In this document: positions 32,710-41,527 of the stretch, in pieces
Numbering within the stretch: position 1 is the first letter of the stretch
Layout of the letters: the number at the start of each line of letters is the position of its first letter
Source: a virus
DNA length: 64,000 bases
Strand: one strand, 5' to 3'
IMG/VR virus record: IMGVR_UViG_3300047445_000406
Span: 1 to 64,000 of that record
Translations under genes and position numbers: made by a program
The notes under the pieces: model-generated
The model's database searches: none
The model's input: the letters and a program-made list of their open reading frames with translations, nothing else
What the model was told of the DNA's origin: nothing

Positions 32710-35154
32710 ATGCAAGTCACCCACGTAAACGACCATGTTACCCACGCCGTGATTGGCGGCGCCCAGACCATCGACTTCGGCATCAGCAACAGTGCCGAGT
32801 TCTTCAACATTCTGTCCTCCACCCTGTACAAGGACCAGAAACTGGCGGTGATCCGCGAAGGCCTGTGCAATGCGTGGGACGCCCATATCGAAGCCGGCTG
32901 CACCCATCTGCCGATTGAAGTCATCGTGGATGACACCAAGCTGGTGATCAAGGACTTTGGCCGCGGCATCCACCGTGATGACATCGGCCTGATCTACGGC
33001 ACCTATGGCAACTCGACCAAGAAGAACGATGGCAAGCAGACCGGTGGCTTCGGCCTGGGCTGCAAATCGCCGTTTGCCTACACCGACCACTTCGAGGTTA
33101 TCAGCTGCAATGCCGGCGTGAAGACCATCTACAATATGAGCAAGTCGTCGGCCCAGGTGCAAGGCAAGCCAGGGATCATCCCGATCGCCTCCTTCCCGAC
33201 CGAAGAAAACGGCCTGCAGGTGACTATTCACCTGAAGACACCCGGCGACAGCATTGCCTTCAAGAACCTGATCCAGCGTATCGCCCGCAACGGCGACATG
33301 AACGTCAAGCTCAATGGCGAGCTGCTGGAGAAGCTGGAATTCGATACCAGCAAAGCCAACTACATGATTACCTCGGAAAGTAATCTGGTAGGCATTTCCT
33401 CGCACCGCATCATGGTCCGTTACGGCAACGTGATCTACCCGGTGGAGAAAGCCGGTGAGATCGGCCAGGGGTATGAGAAAGTGATGCAACACCTGGATGA
33501 TCTGCGTGGCTACCATCAGTACAACATCGTGTTCCAGGCACCGCCGAACAGCATCTCGGTGCAGCCTTCCCGTGAAGGCCTGTCGATGCAGGAACACACC
33601 ATCAAGACGCTCAATTCCCTGTTCAATGGCTTCCTGTCCATGCTGAAAAAGGAATTCCAGGGCGAGTGCCACCAGTACGCCGAGAACGTGGTGATCGAAG
33701 CGGTACAGCAACGCCGTGTCGCCGACCTGTTGAAACGTCAAGCCGTGCTGCCGGCCAAGGAATCCACCTTCTATCCAGCCCTGATCAACGATCTGGGTAC
33801 CATGGCCAAACGCTATATGCAGCAGCACTATCCGGCCGGAGCAGACTTCCGCCGCAAGGACATCACCTTCCGCTTAAACCAGATGGTGCAAGCCAGTCTC
33901 CTGGACCGTGGCCTGGTGCAATCCTTCCTGCGCGAGATGCAGGAACTGGACGATAAGCTGCTGTTGTCCAAGACCCGTACCAGCTGGCTGCAGAAGCGGG
34001 TAATCGCGCCGATCCTGGTCAAGATGATGAAGGCCGGCATTGACCATCATCGTCTGTTTGCCCTGGACAGTGATGACTTCAACGCCCCGGATACCTGGCG
34101 CCGCAGTGCTACCCAACCCCTGGTGCGTGCCGATGCCATCAGTCCTCCTGGCTTGCTGGGTTGCCTGCCTTATCTGCGCAACATGGTGGTGGTCACTCAC
34201 AAGCTGAGCAACCTGAATGAACGGGTGGGACGGCATGACACCTACAAGTCCATGGGCGGCTATGGTGGCTACCTGCTGTATAACACTTCCCTGAAACAGG
34301 TCGACAAGGACAAGGCACTGGCCTTCTTCAAAGGCCTGGGCATGACCGTCATCGACCTGACGCAGCGCCAGTCCTGGGAACCGGAGCCGGTGGTCAACAC
34401 TGCGCCGCGCAAGCCACCGAAGGTGGGCTTGCCGGTGCTGTCGTGCATCCAGGATGAGAAGACTGGCCATGTCGATACCAACTGGTCCAAGCTGGAAGAC
34501 GCCAAGCGCATTACTGCGCCGGAGTTCGTGGTCCAGCTGTCGATCCGCAAGGACACCATGTCTGACCGCTTCGAGCCCTTCAACGACAAGGATGTGCTCA
34601 ACATCCTCAAGCTGTATGGCGACAAGGGTGGCATCGTGCACAACAGCACGTTGCATGCCAAGTGGATCAAACAGGGTGCCAAGGACTTCCGGGCATACGT
34701 CGAGGAACAACTGGCCGGCGTGATGATGAACAGTCCGCGCATTGCGGAATACATGCGCTTCAACCGCCATGTGGTGCTGGACAATTCACCGTGGTACAGC
34801 AGCAATTCCAACTACCAACTGGTCAGCCTGGTTTACCGGACCAAGGAATTGCGTGACCTGTTCGGCCTGGTGAACAACCTGACCGAAACGGAACAGATGC
34901 AGGTGAATCTGTATCACCGCATCCTGCATCTGGACCGTCATCGCCTGTCCGTCAAAATGCAGGACTGCGTCAAGCACTTCAAGTCGGTCAAACTGGATCC
35001 GAAGAACCAGGCCATGCTGGATAAGATCGCCCGCAATCCGCTGATCGAGATCATCGACGTGGAAAAGCTGCGCGATACCTTCAAGCCTGATCAAATCCAA
35101 ACCCCGGCAGCCCAGACAGCATTGAAAGTGCTGCTGACAGTGCTGTCCCATTAA
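32710..35154 (+). CDS. rIIA: rIIA-like protein with GHKL ATPase domain
   Basis: 814 residues. N-terminal GHKL fold: N box EGLCNAWDAH (about 51-60), G1 DFGRGIH (about 80), G2 GGFGLGCKSPF (about 112-122), and a transducer-like region. The large C-terminal part has no motif I can name. In T4, rIIA with rIIB protects against lambda Rex exclusion; N4-like phages carry the pair next to DNA polymerase. Followed after 26 nt by the rIIB-like gene. Confidence 0.88.
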   Translation: MQVTHVNDHVTHAVIGGAQTIDFGISNSAEFFNILSSTLYKDQKLAVIREGLCNAWDAHIEAGCTHLPIEVIVDDTKLVIKDFGRGIHRDDIGLIYGTYGNSTKKNDGKQTGGFGLGCKSPFAYTDHFEVISCNAGVKTIYNMSKSSAQVQGKPGIIPIASFPTEENGLQVTIHLKTPGDSIAFKNLIQRIARNGDMNVKLNGELLEKLEFDTSKANYMITSESNLVGISSHRIMVRYGNVIYPVEKAGEIGQGYEKVMQHLDDLRGYHQYNIVFQAPPNSISVQPSREGLSMQEHTIKTLNSLFNGFLSMLKKEFQGECHQYAENVVIEAVQQRRVADLLKRQAVLPAKESTFYPALINDLGTMAKRYMQQHYPAGADFRRKDITFRLNQMVQASLLDRGLVQSFLREMQELDDKLLLSKTRTSWLQKRVIAPILVKMMKAGIDHHRLFALDSDDFNAPDTWRRSATQPLVRADAISPPGLLGCLPYLRNMVVVTHKLSNLNERVGRHDTYKSMGGYGGYLLYNTSLKQVDKDKALAFFKGLGMTVIDLTQRQSWEPEPVVNTAPRKPPKVGLPVLSCIQDEKTGHVDTNWSKLEDAKRITAPEFVVQLSIRKDTMSDRFEPFNDKDVLNILKLYGDKGGIVHNSTLHAKWIKQGAKDFRAYVEEQLAGVMMNSPRIAEYMRFNRHVVLDNSPWYSSNSNYQLVSLVYRTKELRDLFGLVNNLTETEQMQVNLYHRILHLDRHRLSVKMQDCVKHFKSVKLDPKNQAMLDKIARNPLIEIIDVEKLRDTFKPDQIQTPAAQTALKVLLTVLSH

Positions 35155-35180
35155 ATTAAACCACCTCCTGAAAGCACATC

Positions 35181-37313
35181 ATGAGCAAACCAACGACCCG
35201 CATTGTTGCGGCCGTAGTGGATACCCGCAACCTGAAGCTGTACACCGCACTGGGCGAAACCATCCTGATCGAGCAAGGCGATCCCCGCCTGCGTAAGATC
35301 CTGGAAGCGGCCACCCCCCAGCTGGTGAAACAAGGCTACGCCGATGTCGTCATTGAAGAGGGCGAGAACAGCTACGCCGAGTTCGAGCAGCAGGGATCCG
35401 GCGCCGTCCGCTTTTTTCGCATCGCCAAAGACAAGCTGAGCAAGTTCTTCAGCGACAAGGCAGCACAGGTACCGGACACCAGCCCGGTCATGGAAATGTC
35501 GATTGGTAAGGTGCCTGTCCCGGCACCACGCCATCCGTCAGACACCGGCATCATCATGGGTACCACGGCAGAATTGCCAGTGGAACCCAGCCAGGCAATT
35601 CCTGCCCAGTTGATTGCTGATGCTGCCGAAGCCATCGAGCGATTCGGTGATGACGAGCTGGAACGTTTCCGCGATCAGCAGGAAGCTGCTGAAGCCACTG
35701 AGCTGTCCCAGGAACTGTCGACGCTGGAAACGGAAGCAGAGCAGGTGGCCGAGCTGAACAAGGTGGAAGCGGATGCCGACACGGCTCGTGCCATGGCCGC
35801 GGTCAACGAGATCCTGGCCCATGCCACGCCGGTGTCGTCGGCCGAGTTCCATGAACGCGGTATCGCCAAGCAGGGCAATATCCGTGACACCAACGGCCAG
35901 ACGGACAAGCAGCGTGACGATGCCGAGAAGGACAACGCGCCTTCGACCATCATCGCGGTGGTGGACGGTACCACCATCATCCCCGGCATGGAACGCATCA
36001 AGACCCAGTTCGGCCGGGCCGCCAAGATGGGCTCGACCCAGGGTGCAGAAAACTTCCTGCGACGCCTGGGTTCGGTCATCGAACAACGCAGCCACAGTGT
36101 GGAAGACCTGCTGAAGTTCATGGAGCGTGCCGATACACCGATCGCTGATGATGGCTCGATCATCATCTACAAGGTGCTCAAGCGTAAGGGTGGCCGTGAC
36201 AGCGGCAAGTTTGTCGACTGCCATACCAAGCTGGTGGAACAGTGGACCGGTGCCTATGTGTGCATGGATCCATCGCTGGTGGACCACGTGCGCAGCAATG
36301 AGTGCTCGAACGGCCTGCATGTGGCCCGTCGTGGCTACCTGCGTGAGTTCAGTGGTGATGTCTGCGTGCTGGCCAAGCTGGCGCCGGAAGACGTGATCAC
36401 CGTTCCGTCCTATGACGCCAACAAGATGCGGGTCTGTGGCTACCACATCCTGGTGGAACTGTCGGACAAGCAATATCAACTGGTGCGCAACAACAGGCCG
36501 CTCACCGATGACGAAGAAGGCAAGCGTCTGTTGGCAGCGGTCATCGCCGGCAAGCATGTGCGCCGCACCCACGAAGTCCGTATTGGCGGCCATCAAGGCA
36601 CCAACGTCACGGTCAAGGAGCTGTCCGAACAGGAAGCACCGAAACCAGTAAAGACAGCCGATGCGCCAAAGGAAGTGGTGGCCCTGGAAGATCCGCAGAA
36701 AGAGGCGGAAGATAAGCCAGTGGATCCCAAGGCCGTGGTCAAGCAGGTCGACGCCGTGTCCAGGAAAGACCAAGCAGCCAAGTTGTACCTGGAATGGAAG
36801 GCAACTTTGGGTACTGACTTCCATGCTAGTACGGCTGACCGCTTGCGCCAGTTCAAACGTGAGTCCAAAGTCAGCTGGGAGAAGCTGGGCATCACCGATC
36901 CGGAGTTCACCGGCAAAGTGAAACCTGAGCAACTGCTGAAAGGTAAGAACTACGCCAAGAAAAAAGCCAAGATTGAGAAGATCGCAAAAGCTGTGGCGAA
37001 AAAGGCTGCTAAAGTCACAATCCCAACCAACACCAAGGAGAAGACTGTGAACATCGAAACCGCTGACACCCCTGCTTCTATCTCTACCACTGTCTCGCAA
37101 CCGGCCAAGTTCCCAACCATCACCGAAATCACCGTGTCCACCGAATCGGCCCGTGTCCGCATCAGTCAACTGCGTGCCATTGGCCTGGCTTCCACCGGTG
37201 TGCCGGAAGCGATCTACAAGATCAAGCAGCAATCGAAGAAGTCCTGGTCCACCCTGGGCGTCTCCGAAGCAGAAGCTGCTGACATCATGCAGCGGGCCGG
37301 CGTCACCAAGTAA
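35181..37313 (+). CDS. rIIB: rIIB-like protein with repeated C-terminal motif
   Basis: 710 residues. Central rIIB core: SIIIYKVLKRKGGRDSGKFV, VCMDPSLVDHVRSNECSNGL, VLAKLAPEDVITVPSYDANK, RVCGYHILVEL. The N-terminal 250 residues are acidic and helical. The C-terminal end has two copies of a motif, RLRQFKRESKVSWEKLGITD and AIYKIKQQSKKSWSTLGVSE, separated by a Lys/Ala linker. Partner of rIIA by adjacency. Confidence 0.85.
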   Translation: MSKPTTRIVAAVVDTRNLKLYTALGETILIEQGDPRLRKILEAATPQLVKQGYADVVIEEGENSYAEFEQQGSGAVRFFRIAKDKLSKFFSDKAAQVPDTSPVMEMSIGKVPVPAPRHPSDTGIIMGTTAELPVEPSQAIPAQLIADAAEAIERFGDDELERFRDQQEAAEATELSQELSTLETEAEQVAELNKVEADADTARAMAAVNEILAHATPVSSAEFHERGIAKQGNIRDTNGQTDKQRDDAEKDNAPSTIIAVVDGTTIIPGMERIKTQFGRAAKMGSTQGAENFLRRLGSVIEQRSHSVEDLLKFMERADTPIADDGSIIIYKVLKRKGGRDSGKFVDCHTKLVEQWTGAYVCMDPSLVDHVRSNECSNGLHVARRGYLREFSGDVCVLAKLAPEDVITVPSYDANKMRVCGYHILVELSDKQYQLVRNNRPLTDDEEGKRLLAAVIAGKHVRRTHEVRIGGHQGTNVTVKELSEQEAPKPVKTADAPKEVVALEDPQKEAEDKPVDPKAVVKQVDAVSRKDQAAKLYLEWKATLGTDFHASTADRLRQFKRESKVSWEKLGITDPEFTGKVKPEQLLKGKNYAKKKAKIEKIAKAVAKKAAKVTIPTNTKEKTVNIETADTPASISTTVSQPAKFPTITEITVSTESARVRISQLRAIGLASTGVPEAIYKIKQQSKKSWSTLGVSEAEAADIMQRAGVTK

Positions 37314-37336
37314 TCCCACCGTAAAGGAATTTCTTT

Positions 37337-37879
37337 ATGTCTGACCTCAGTGAACTGAATCAGCTCAAACGCCGTCTGGAAGAGGGCGTCATTGTCGTCC
37401 CCTTCTGCACGTGCTGGCTGTTCACCGAGGCAGGCAGGGAAAACCGCAACGGTTACAGCCGGCTGTGGTGGAAGGGCAAGGAACGGATGGCGCACATCCT
37501 GTCCTATGAAGCGCATGTCGGCCCGGTACCCTCTGGCTTGCTGGTGGACCACCGCTGCCGCATGCGCTGCTGTATCAACCCCGACCACCTGGAGCCCGTG
37601 ACGCCACGGGTCAACACCCTGCGCGGTGAAACCCTGTTGTTCGGTCACGGGCGCTGCCCCGTCACCGGCCAAGCCAAGGAGAAAATCCATGTCCTCCCCC
37701 ATACTACACATCCACGCGCCCAAGGCCTCCTACATTGGGCAGGTCCGCAAGAAGGGCTTCAAGCTGTGGAAGACCGTGACACCTTCCATGACCTCATCCG
37801 AATCGGCTTTGAGGCGCCTGGCCACGAAGCTGGGCAACTACGACTACGGCCGTATCGTTATGAGCCAGGAGTTCTATGA
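37337..37879 (+). CDS. HNH homing-type endonuclease, runs into next gene
   Basis: 180 residues as read. HNH_3-type core: GLLVDHRCRMRCCINPDHLE with the paired His and the Asn/His of the motif, then VTPRVNTLRGETLLFGH, typical of free-standing phage homing endonucleases. After about residue 115 the frame continues 190 nt through the next gene (37689-37913) in a different frame, giving an unlikely tail. The native end was probably lost. Located behind rIIB. Confidence 0.75.
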   Translation: MSDLSELNQLKRRLEEGVIVVPFCTCWLFTEAGRENRNGYSRLWWKGKERMAHILSYEAHVGPVPSGLLVDHRCRMRCCINPDHLEPVTPRVNTLRGETLLFGHGRCPVTGQAKEKIHVLPHTTHPRAQGLLHWAGPQEGLQAVEDRDTFHDLIRIGFEAPGHEAGQLRLRPYRYEPGVL

Positions 37880-37913
37880 TCCGGTGGTGGTCTGGGAACT
37901 GAAGAAACCCTGA
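37689..37913 (+). CDS. small protein overlapping HNH gene
   Basis: 74 residues from the ATG with an excellent site (AAGGAGA at about 37676). ASYIGQVRKKGFKLWKTVT, LGNYDYGRIVMSQEFYDPVV. The strong start and normal codon use argue this frame, not the HNH tail, is the ancestral coding frame here. Function unknown. Confidence 0.65.
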   Translation: MSSPILHIHAPKASYIGQVRKKGFKLWKTVTPSMTSSESALRRLATKLGNYDYGRIVMSQEFYDPVVVWELKKP

Positions 37914-37923
37914 AAGGATAATT

Positions 37924-38910
37924 ATGCCCACTACCGAAAACCAGACTACCCAAGGCAAAGCAGAGAGTATTGATACTGTCGATTTCCGTGCACTATTAGC
38001 AGATGTTGTGGAGCATTACTATTACCCGAAGGGTAAAGAAGTAACGAATGCTCTCATCACCCGCATCGAAGCCTGGGGAGAACAGCAGCATGCCATTGGC
38101 CTTGTAGAAGGACAGATGCTGGCCAGGAAAGATGTGGCGCACTATCACGCAGTGGCCCAGAAAGCCAAAGACGGATTGGCGAATTGGGAGCGGATTATTG
38201 AAACAGCTATGGCGCTGGACTACGCCAATCGAGCCATGAAAGCTGAAGCCGAACTCAAGGCCATCGCCGAAAGGCAAGCAGATAGGCTGTCGAAGCTGCA
38301 GCGTTACATTCAGTCGCCGATGCTGAATATACGAGCAGAAACAGAAGGCCCGCTGGTGTTTTTCTCCGATGTTCAGGCCATTCTCTCGCCCGCACAGCAA
38401 GAGCCAGCAAAGTTCCCGCCCTTGGAATTCTCGCACGATGTGTTGGGCAACAAGGTAGCGGCCAGCGCCACCGATGCAGGGCAAGATGAAAGGTCAGCGA
38501 TGCTGGCGCAGATGGAAAAGGATTCGGCATTTATCGACGAAGCGCACCATGGCATCACCAACGGCATTTCTATGCCCGACAAGTACCGCGAGCGCGCCAC
38601 CCCAGCGCAAGCCACGCCAGATGGTGGGCATCCATCCGTTACCAAGCTGTGGAAGAAGTGGATGGTTAAGGAAGGGTTTATCGAAAATCAGCTTGACTCT
38701 GACACTGGCTTCGACTCATCCATCCAGCAAATGCGTCAATGCTATTTGGATGCCTATGCAGCTGGAGCGGCGAGTCTGCAACGCGCTAACCATGCGATAA
38801 GCGATGAGCTGGCCACCTACAAGGCGATGATCGATCTGTATGGTACGCAGCAGTTGGAAGATGCGATCGCTGCTGCCCTTGAAGCAAACCAGCAGGCAAA
38901 GAAACCTTGA
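37924..38910 (+). CDS. large helical protein, unknown
   Basis: 328 residues. Helical N-terminal 150 (VDFRALLADVVEHYYYPKG, AKDGLANWERIIETAMALDY, RQADRLSKLQRYIQSP), a Pro-rich middle (LSPAQQEPAKFPPLEF), then helices (LYGTQQLEDAIAAALEANQ). Phage 'ead/Ea22-like' proteins look broadly similar, but I do not assign it. Codon use is somewhat more AT-rich than its neighbours, suggesting later acquisition. Confidence 0.65.
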   Translation: MPTTENQTTQGKAESIDTVDFRALLADVVEHYYYPKGKEVTNALITRIEAWGEQQHAIGLVEGQMLARKDVAHYHAVAQKAKDGLANWERIIETAMALDYANRAMKAEAELKAIAERQADRLSKLQRYIQSPMLNIRAETEGPLVFFSDVQAILSPAQQEPAKFPPLEFSHDVLGNKVAASATDAGQDERSAMLAQMEKDSAFIDEAHHGITNGISMPDKYRERATPAQATPDGGHPSVTKLWKKWMVKEGFIENQLDSDTGFDSSIQQMRQCYLDAYAAGAASLQRANHAISDELATYKAMIDLYGTQQLEDAIAAALEANQQAKKP

Positions 38911-38920
38911 AAGGAGTGTC

Positions 38921-39436
38921 ATGGATCTCTCACGTGATACCTATGTGCGTTACGTGTGCCCGGACTGCGGCACTGGGGGTTCCCACCCCCAGGCCTTGCC
39001 GGCCCCACTTTGCCACCTGTGCAACTACAAGGTGACGATGGTACGGGAACAAGTTACCATCGGGACTTTCTCACCACCCCGAAAGGAAACGCGCATGATC
39101 TCTCCCACTCCTGGCCGTGTCGTCTGGGTCTACCATGCTGGTGGCTCATCCTTTGTCCTGCCGGATGATGGCCAGCCATGTGCCGGCATCGTGGCCCGTG
39201 TCTGGCATGACCGCATGGTCAACCTGGCCGTATTCGATGCCAATGGCCAGTCCTTCCCCATGACCTCGGTGATCCTGGTACAAGAAGGCGACACCGCCCC
39301 TGAACACGGGGTCTACGCCACCTGGATGCCATACCAGGTTGGACAAGCCAAGAAACACGCTGCAGAAGACGCTGTAAAAATCCTGGGCAGTGCTGATGGT
39401 GTGGTGAAAGCCGACCAGACCGGCATCTACAAATAG
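38921..39436 (+). CDS. zinc-ribbon plus conserved phage domain (internal start possible)
   Basis: 171 residues. Residues about 14-35 form a Cys4 ribbon (CPDC ... CHLC). From Met58 (39092 region, preceded by AAAGGAAA) comes a small domain seen alone in many phages: ISPTPGRVVWVYHAGG, GIVARVWHDRMVNLAVFDANG, WMPYQVGQAKK. The second domain may also be made separately from its own start. Function of both unknown. Last plus-strand gene before the lysis/tail cluster. Confidence 0.65.
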   Translation: MDLSRDTYVRYVCPDCGTGGSHPQALPAPLCHLCNYKVTMVREQVTIGTFSPPRKETRMISPTPGRVVWVYHAGGSSFVLPDDGQPCAGIVARVWHDRMVNLAVFDANGQSFPMTSVILVQEGDTAPEHGVYATWMPYQVGQAKKHAAEDAVKILGSADGVVKADQTGIYK

Positions 39437-39455
39437 CTTTAAACACCCTCCAAAC

Positions 39456-39492
39456 GCTCCAGCTAGGCTTTTCTCCTCATGGCTGGAGCTTT
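39456..39492 (+). terminator. terminator of the middle operon
   Basis: GCTCCAGC (39456-39463) / GCTGGAGC (39482-39489) with an 18-nt loop then TTT and C-rich sequence; 20 nt after the last plus-strand gene. Confidence 0.5.
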
Positions 39493-39507
39493 CCCCCTCC
39501 CCATAAC

Positions 39508-39528
39508 AAAAAACGCCCCGTAGGGCGT
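39508..39528 (-). terminator. terminator of the lysis operon
   Basis: On the minus strand ACGCCC TACG GGGCGT then a six-T run, 26 nt after the Rz stop. Confidence 0.8.
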
Positions 39529-39553
39529 CTCCTGTAGATCCGATCACCCCCTT

Positions 39554-40111
39554 TCAACTGGCCGGCGGCGTGTATGTCTTTACTGGCCCGATGTAGCCGT
39601 GCTCAACGGCCCATTGCTGGACGGCGCGGAGGATTTCAAGGTAGCCGTCGGCTTCGTCGGCGGAATCTTGAAGGTCTTCATCAACCTGTTGCGGAAGTGC
39701 GATCGTGGCGGCAAGGGTGTCGCCAGATCGGCCGGTGCCTGTGGCGTCGGCTTCTGCGGCAAGGTTACTACGTCCGGCACAGGCGGCGGCGTCGATGCGC
39801 AGCCCGCCATTAGCAGTGATAAGACGACGATTATCAGCGCGGGCAGTAGCAAGTTCTGCCTTGGCGGTAACAAGTGCTTCATTGGCTTTCCTTTCGATTT
39901 CATTGTCCTGCTTGACGACGGCGACCACTTCGCCGGTGTGGGCAATGGCCGTCCTGGCCACATTGGAGACACGCTGGTTTTCACGGGTCTGCCAACGGCC
40001 CTTCTCCAGGTCGGACCCCACCTGCTCGCCATAGGCATAGCAGCCCAGGCAAACCAGGATGAAGGCGATGATGCCGCCCAAGGCAGCAATCAGCTTGGCT
40101 TGAATGCTCAT
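39554..40111 (-). CDS. inner-membrane spanin (Rz-like)
   Basis: 185 residues from the ATG that overlaps the endolysin stop (ATGA). One N-terminal membrane span (LIAALGGIIAFILVCLGCYAYG), then a long periplasmic coiled coil (EIERKANEALVTAKAELATARA), and a C-terminal segment with a few more residues (LRAVQQWAVEHGYIGP). Works with the embedded Rz1 lipoprotein to fuse inner and outer membranes in the last step of lysis. Located last in the lysis cassette. Confidence 0.8.
   Translation of the reverse strand: MSIQAKLIAALGGIIAFILVCLGCYAYGEQVGSDLEKGRWQTRENQRVSNVARTAIAHTGEVVAVVKQDNEIERKANEALVTAKAELATARADNRRLITANGGLRIDAAACAGRSNLAAEADATGTGRSGDTLAATIALPQQVDEDLQDSADEADGYLEILRAVQQWAVEHGYIGPVKTYTPPAS
39580..39882 (-). 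CDS. outer-membrane spanin lipoprotein (Rz1), embedded in Rz
   Basis: 100 residues in an alternative frame wholly inside the Rz gene. Start chosen at 39882, 5 nt after AAAGGAAA. Hydrophobic signal (LLLPALIIVVLSLLMAGC) with lipobox LMAGC, then a proline-rich mature part (STPPPVPDVVTLPQKPTPQ), the hallmark of Rz1 o-spanins. The lipobox, Pro-rich linker and position in Rz make this a functional embedded gene rather than a shadow. Confidence 0.82.
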   Translation of the reverse strand: MKHLLPPRQNLLLPALIIVVLSLLMAGCASTPPPVPDVVTLPQKPTPQAPADLATPLPPRSHFRNRLMKTFKIPPTKPTATLKSSAPSSNGPLSTATSGQ

Positions 40112-40749
40112 GCTTGGAAGACCTCCCTGCACAGTTTGGTTTTGGCGACACGCTTGGCAAAGCCTTCAGCGTCCCCCTGCTTCTTGGTTTGGCGGCCGAT
40201 GTTGACCATGTCGCTGATGGCATCGATGTTGCCGAAGTCCGCCAGGCGGTTGCCGCCGTGCTTCCACCAGAACCAGCAAGCCGATTCAGCCGCCCCTTCC
40301 GGGGTGGCCAGGTAATCACCGATGCCCTCCAGTGGGCGGTCCACCGCATCGGCAAAGGCAGCCTGGTTATCCCGCCCGGTAAGCTGAATCCAGCCGGCAC
40401 CGCGGTGCAGCCAGCCATCATCGGTACCCTGGCCGCGGTTGCCCATGCGGTCGCCATACACATAGTTGGCCAGCTTTTGCGGCTGCCGTTCGTACTGGCG
40501 GGCGATCTCTATGGAGGGGAAGCGGAAAGGCCAGACTTGCAGCAGGCGCTCGGCCCGGTAGTTCATGCCTTCGCGGAAGGCGGTCAGGTCATCGGACTCC
40601 ACCAGCAGCTGGCCCATGAAACAAGCCAGACGGGTAGGGGTGTCGATGCCATACAGGTCCAGGTAGCGGTTCAGGATGGTTGCGTAAGACGCAGCCTTGT
40701 TGCCAACCAGAGGAGCAATCCTGCTTAAGGCTTCAGGAGTGACGTTCAA
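40108..40749 (-). CDS. GH19 chitinase-like endolysin
   Basis: 213 residues. Cleaves the glycan strands of peptidoglycan. Typical GH19 lysozyme sequence: CFMGQLLVESDDLTAFREGM with the catalytic Glu, NYRAERLLQVWPFRF, YGDRMGNRGQGTDDGWLHRG, GWIQLTGRDNQAAFADAV, SACWFWWKHGGNRLAD. No signal peptide, so a holin is needed. Overlaps the holin-like gene before it and Rz after it by 4 nt each. Confidence 0.92.
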   Translation of the reverse strand: MNVTPEALSRIAPLVGNKAASYATILNRYLDLYGIDTPTRLACFMGQLLVESDDLTAFREGMNYRAERLLQVWPFRFPSIEIARQYERQPQKLANYVYGDRMGNRGQGTDDGWLHRGAGWIQLTGRDNQAAFADAVDRPLEGIGDYLATPEGAAESACWFWWKHGGNRLADFGNIDAISDMVNIGRQTKKQGDAEGFAKRVAKTKLCREVFQA

Positions 40750-41051
40750 CGTGACCTCCGTTCGTTGGGGATGTTGGTGTGGATGCGCAGGATGGTGCCA
40801 ATACGGCGTTCAGCCAGCAGCAGCAAAGCCAAGCCAGCCAAGGTAATCAGGATGGTGGCCGGTGGCACGTAGCCACGCAGGATGGCCACATTCAAGCTGG
40901 CGGTGCCGACCACCATCAACCAGAAAGCCAGTCGGATTGGCAGGATGCACTGGTGCGACATCAGGTTGAGGACCGACTCGGCACGCCAGAAGATGGTCCC
41001 TGCCAGGGTAAAGCCCAGTACCTGCAGGATCAGGTTTAAGGTAAGGCTCAT
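40746..41051 (-). CDS. holin-like membrane protein
   Basis: 101 residues with about three hydrophobic segments (LNLILQVLGFTLAGTIFW; RLAFWLMVVGTASLNVAIL; ATILITLAGLALLLLAE) and a basic tail (RIHTNIPNERRSR). Directly before the endolysin with a 4-nt overlap. Likely holin or antiholin. Confidence 0.65.
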   Translation of the reverse strand: MSLTLNLILQVLGFTLAGTIFWRAESVLNLMSHQCILPIRLAFWLMVVGTASLNVAILRGYVPPATILITLAGLALLLLAERRIGTILRIHTNIPNERRSR

Positions 41052-41416
41052 TTGGTGTATTCCTCCACTTTCTTGGCAGCGAACTTCATGACGGCCGGAC
41101 CCAGTACACGGTGCGAGGTCAGGCCGACCAATACAGCGATTGGGAGTTGCAGTGCAGAGAAAGTGATGACGCCGCGTACCGTCGAAGAGGTAGCGGCAAT
41201 GGCCGTGGCCAAGGGAGCCAGGTAACCCGCCAGCAAGGCTGCCAGGGCGATCAGGGCCAGACGGCGCCAGATCGATGCAGGCGGGTTATAACTCTGCGCC
41301 CATAAGCCCCCGGCGACGCCGGCAATCAGGACAGCGGGATCCAGTCCTGTCGACACGCCGAAGAGGGTGAGTCCTGCAGCGAGTGCGGTACCGGCAGTGA
41401 CGCTCGGTTCAGCCAT
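41048..41416 (-). CDS. holin-like membrane protein, first lysis gene
   Basis: 122 residues with three hydrophobic stretches (LAAGLTLFGVSTGLDPAVLI; LALIALAALLAGYLAPLA; GVITFSALQLPIAVLVGL) and a basic C-terminus, the layout of phage holins of this size. Overlaps the second membrane gene by 4 nt. Its leader holds an imperfect inverted repeat (41454-41515). Which of the two is holin and which antiholin cannot be told. Confidence 0.65.
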   Translation of the reverse strand: MAEPSVTAGTALAAGLTLFGVSTGLDPAVLIAGVAGGLWAQSYNPPASIWRRLALIALAALLAGYLAPLATAIAATSSTVRGVITFSALQLPIAVLVGLTSHRVLGPAVMKFAAKKVEEYTK

Positions 41417-41453
41417 AATGTTTACCCCTTGTTGTTTGAAATTAACAAGTATG

Positions 41454-41515
41454 GTACCAGAGTAATCTTTCTCTATACAGCAATATGTCTATCAAACCAT
41501 ATTACTCTGTGGTAC
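41454..41515. promoter_or_regulatory. imperfect inverted repeat upstream of lysis cassette
   Basis: GTACCAGAGTAAT (41454-41466) and, inverted, ATTACTC TG TGGTAC (41501-41515), 13-nt arms with a 2-nt insertion in one and a 34-nt AT-rich spacer. Between the tail-operon terminator and the holin start, so it probably carries the lysis promoter and its control. Confidence 0.45.
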
Positions 41516-41527
41516 TAAAAAGTGCTG

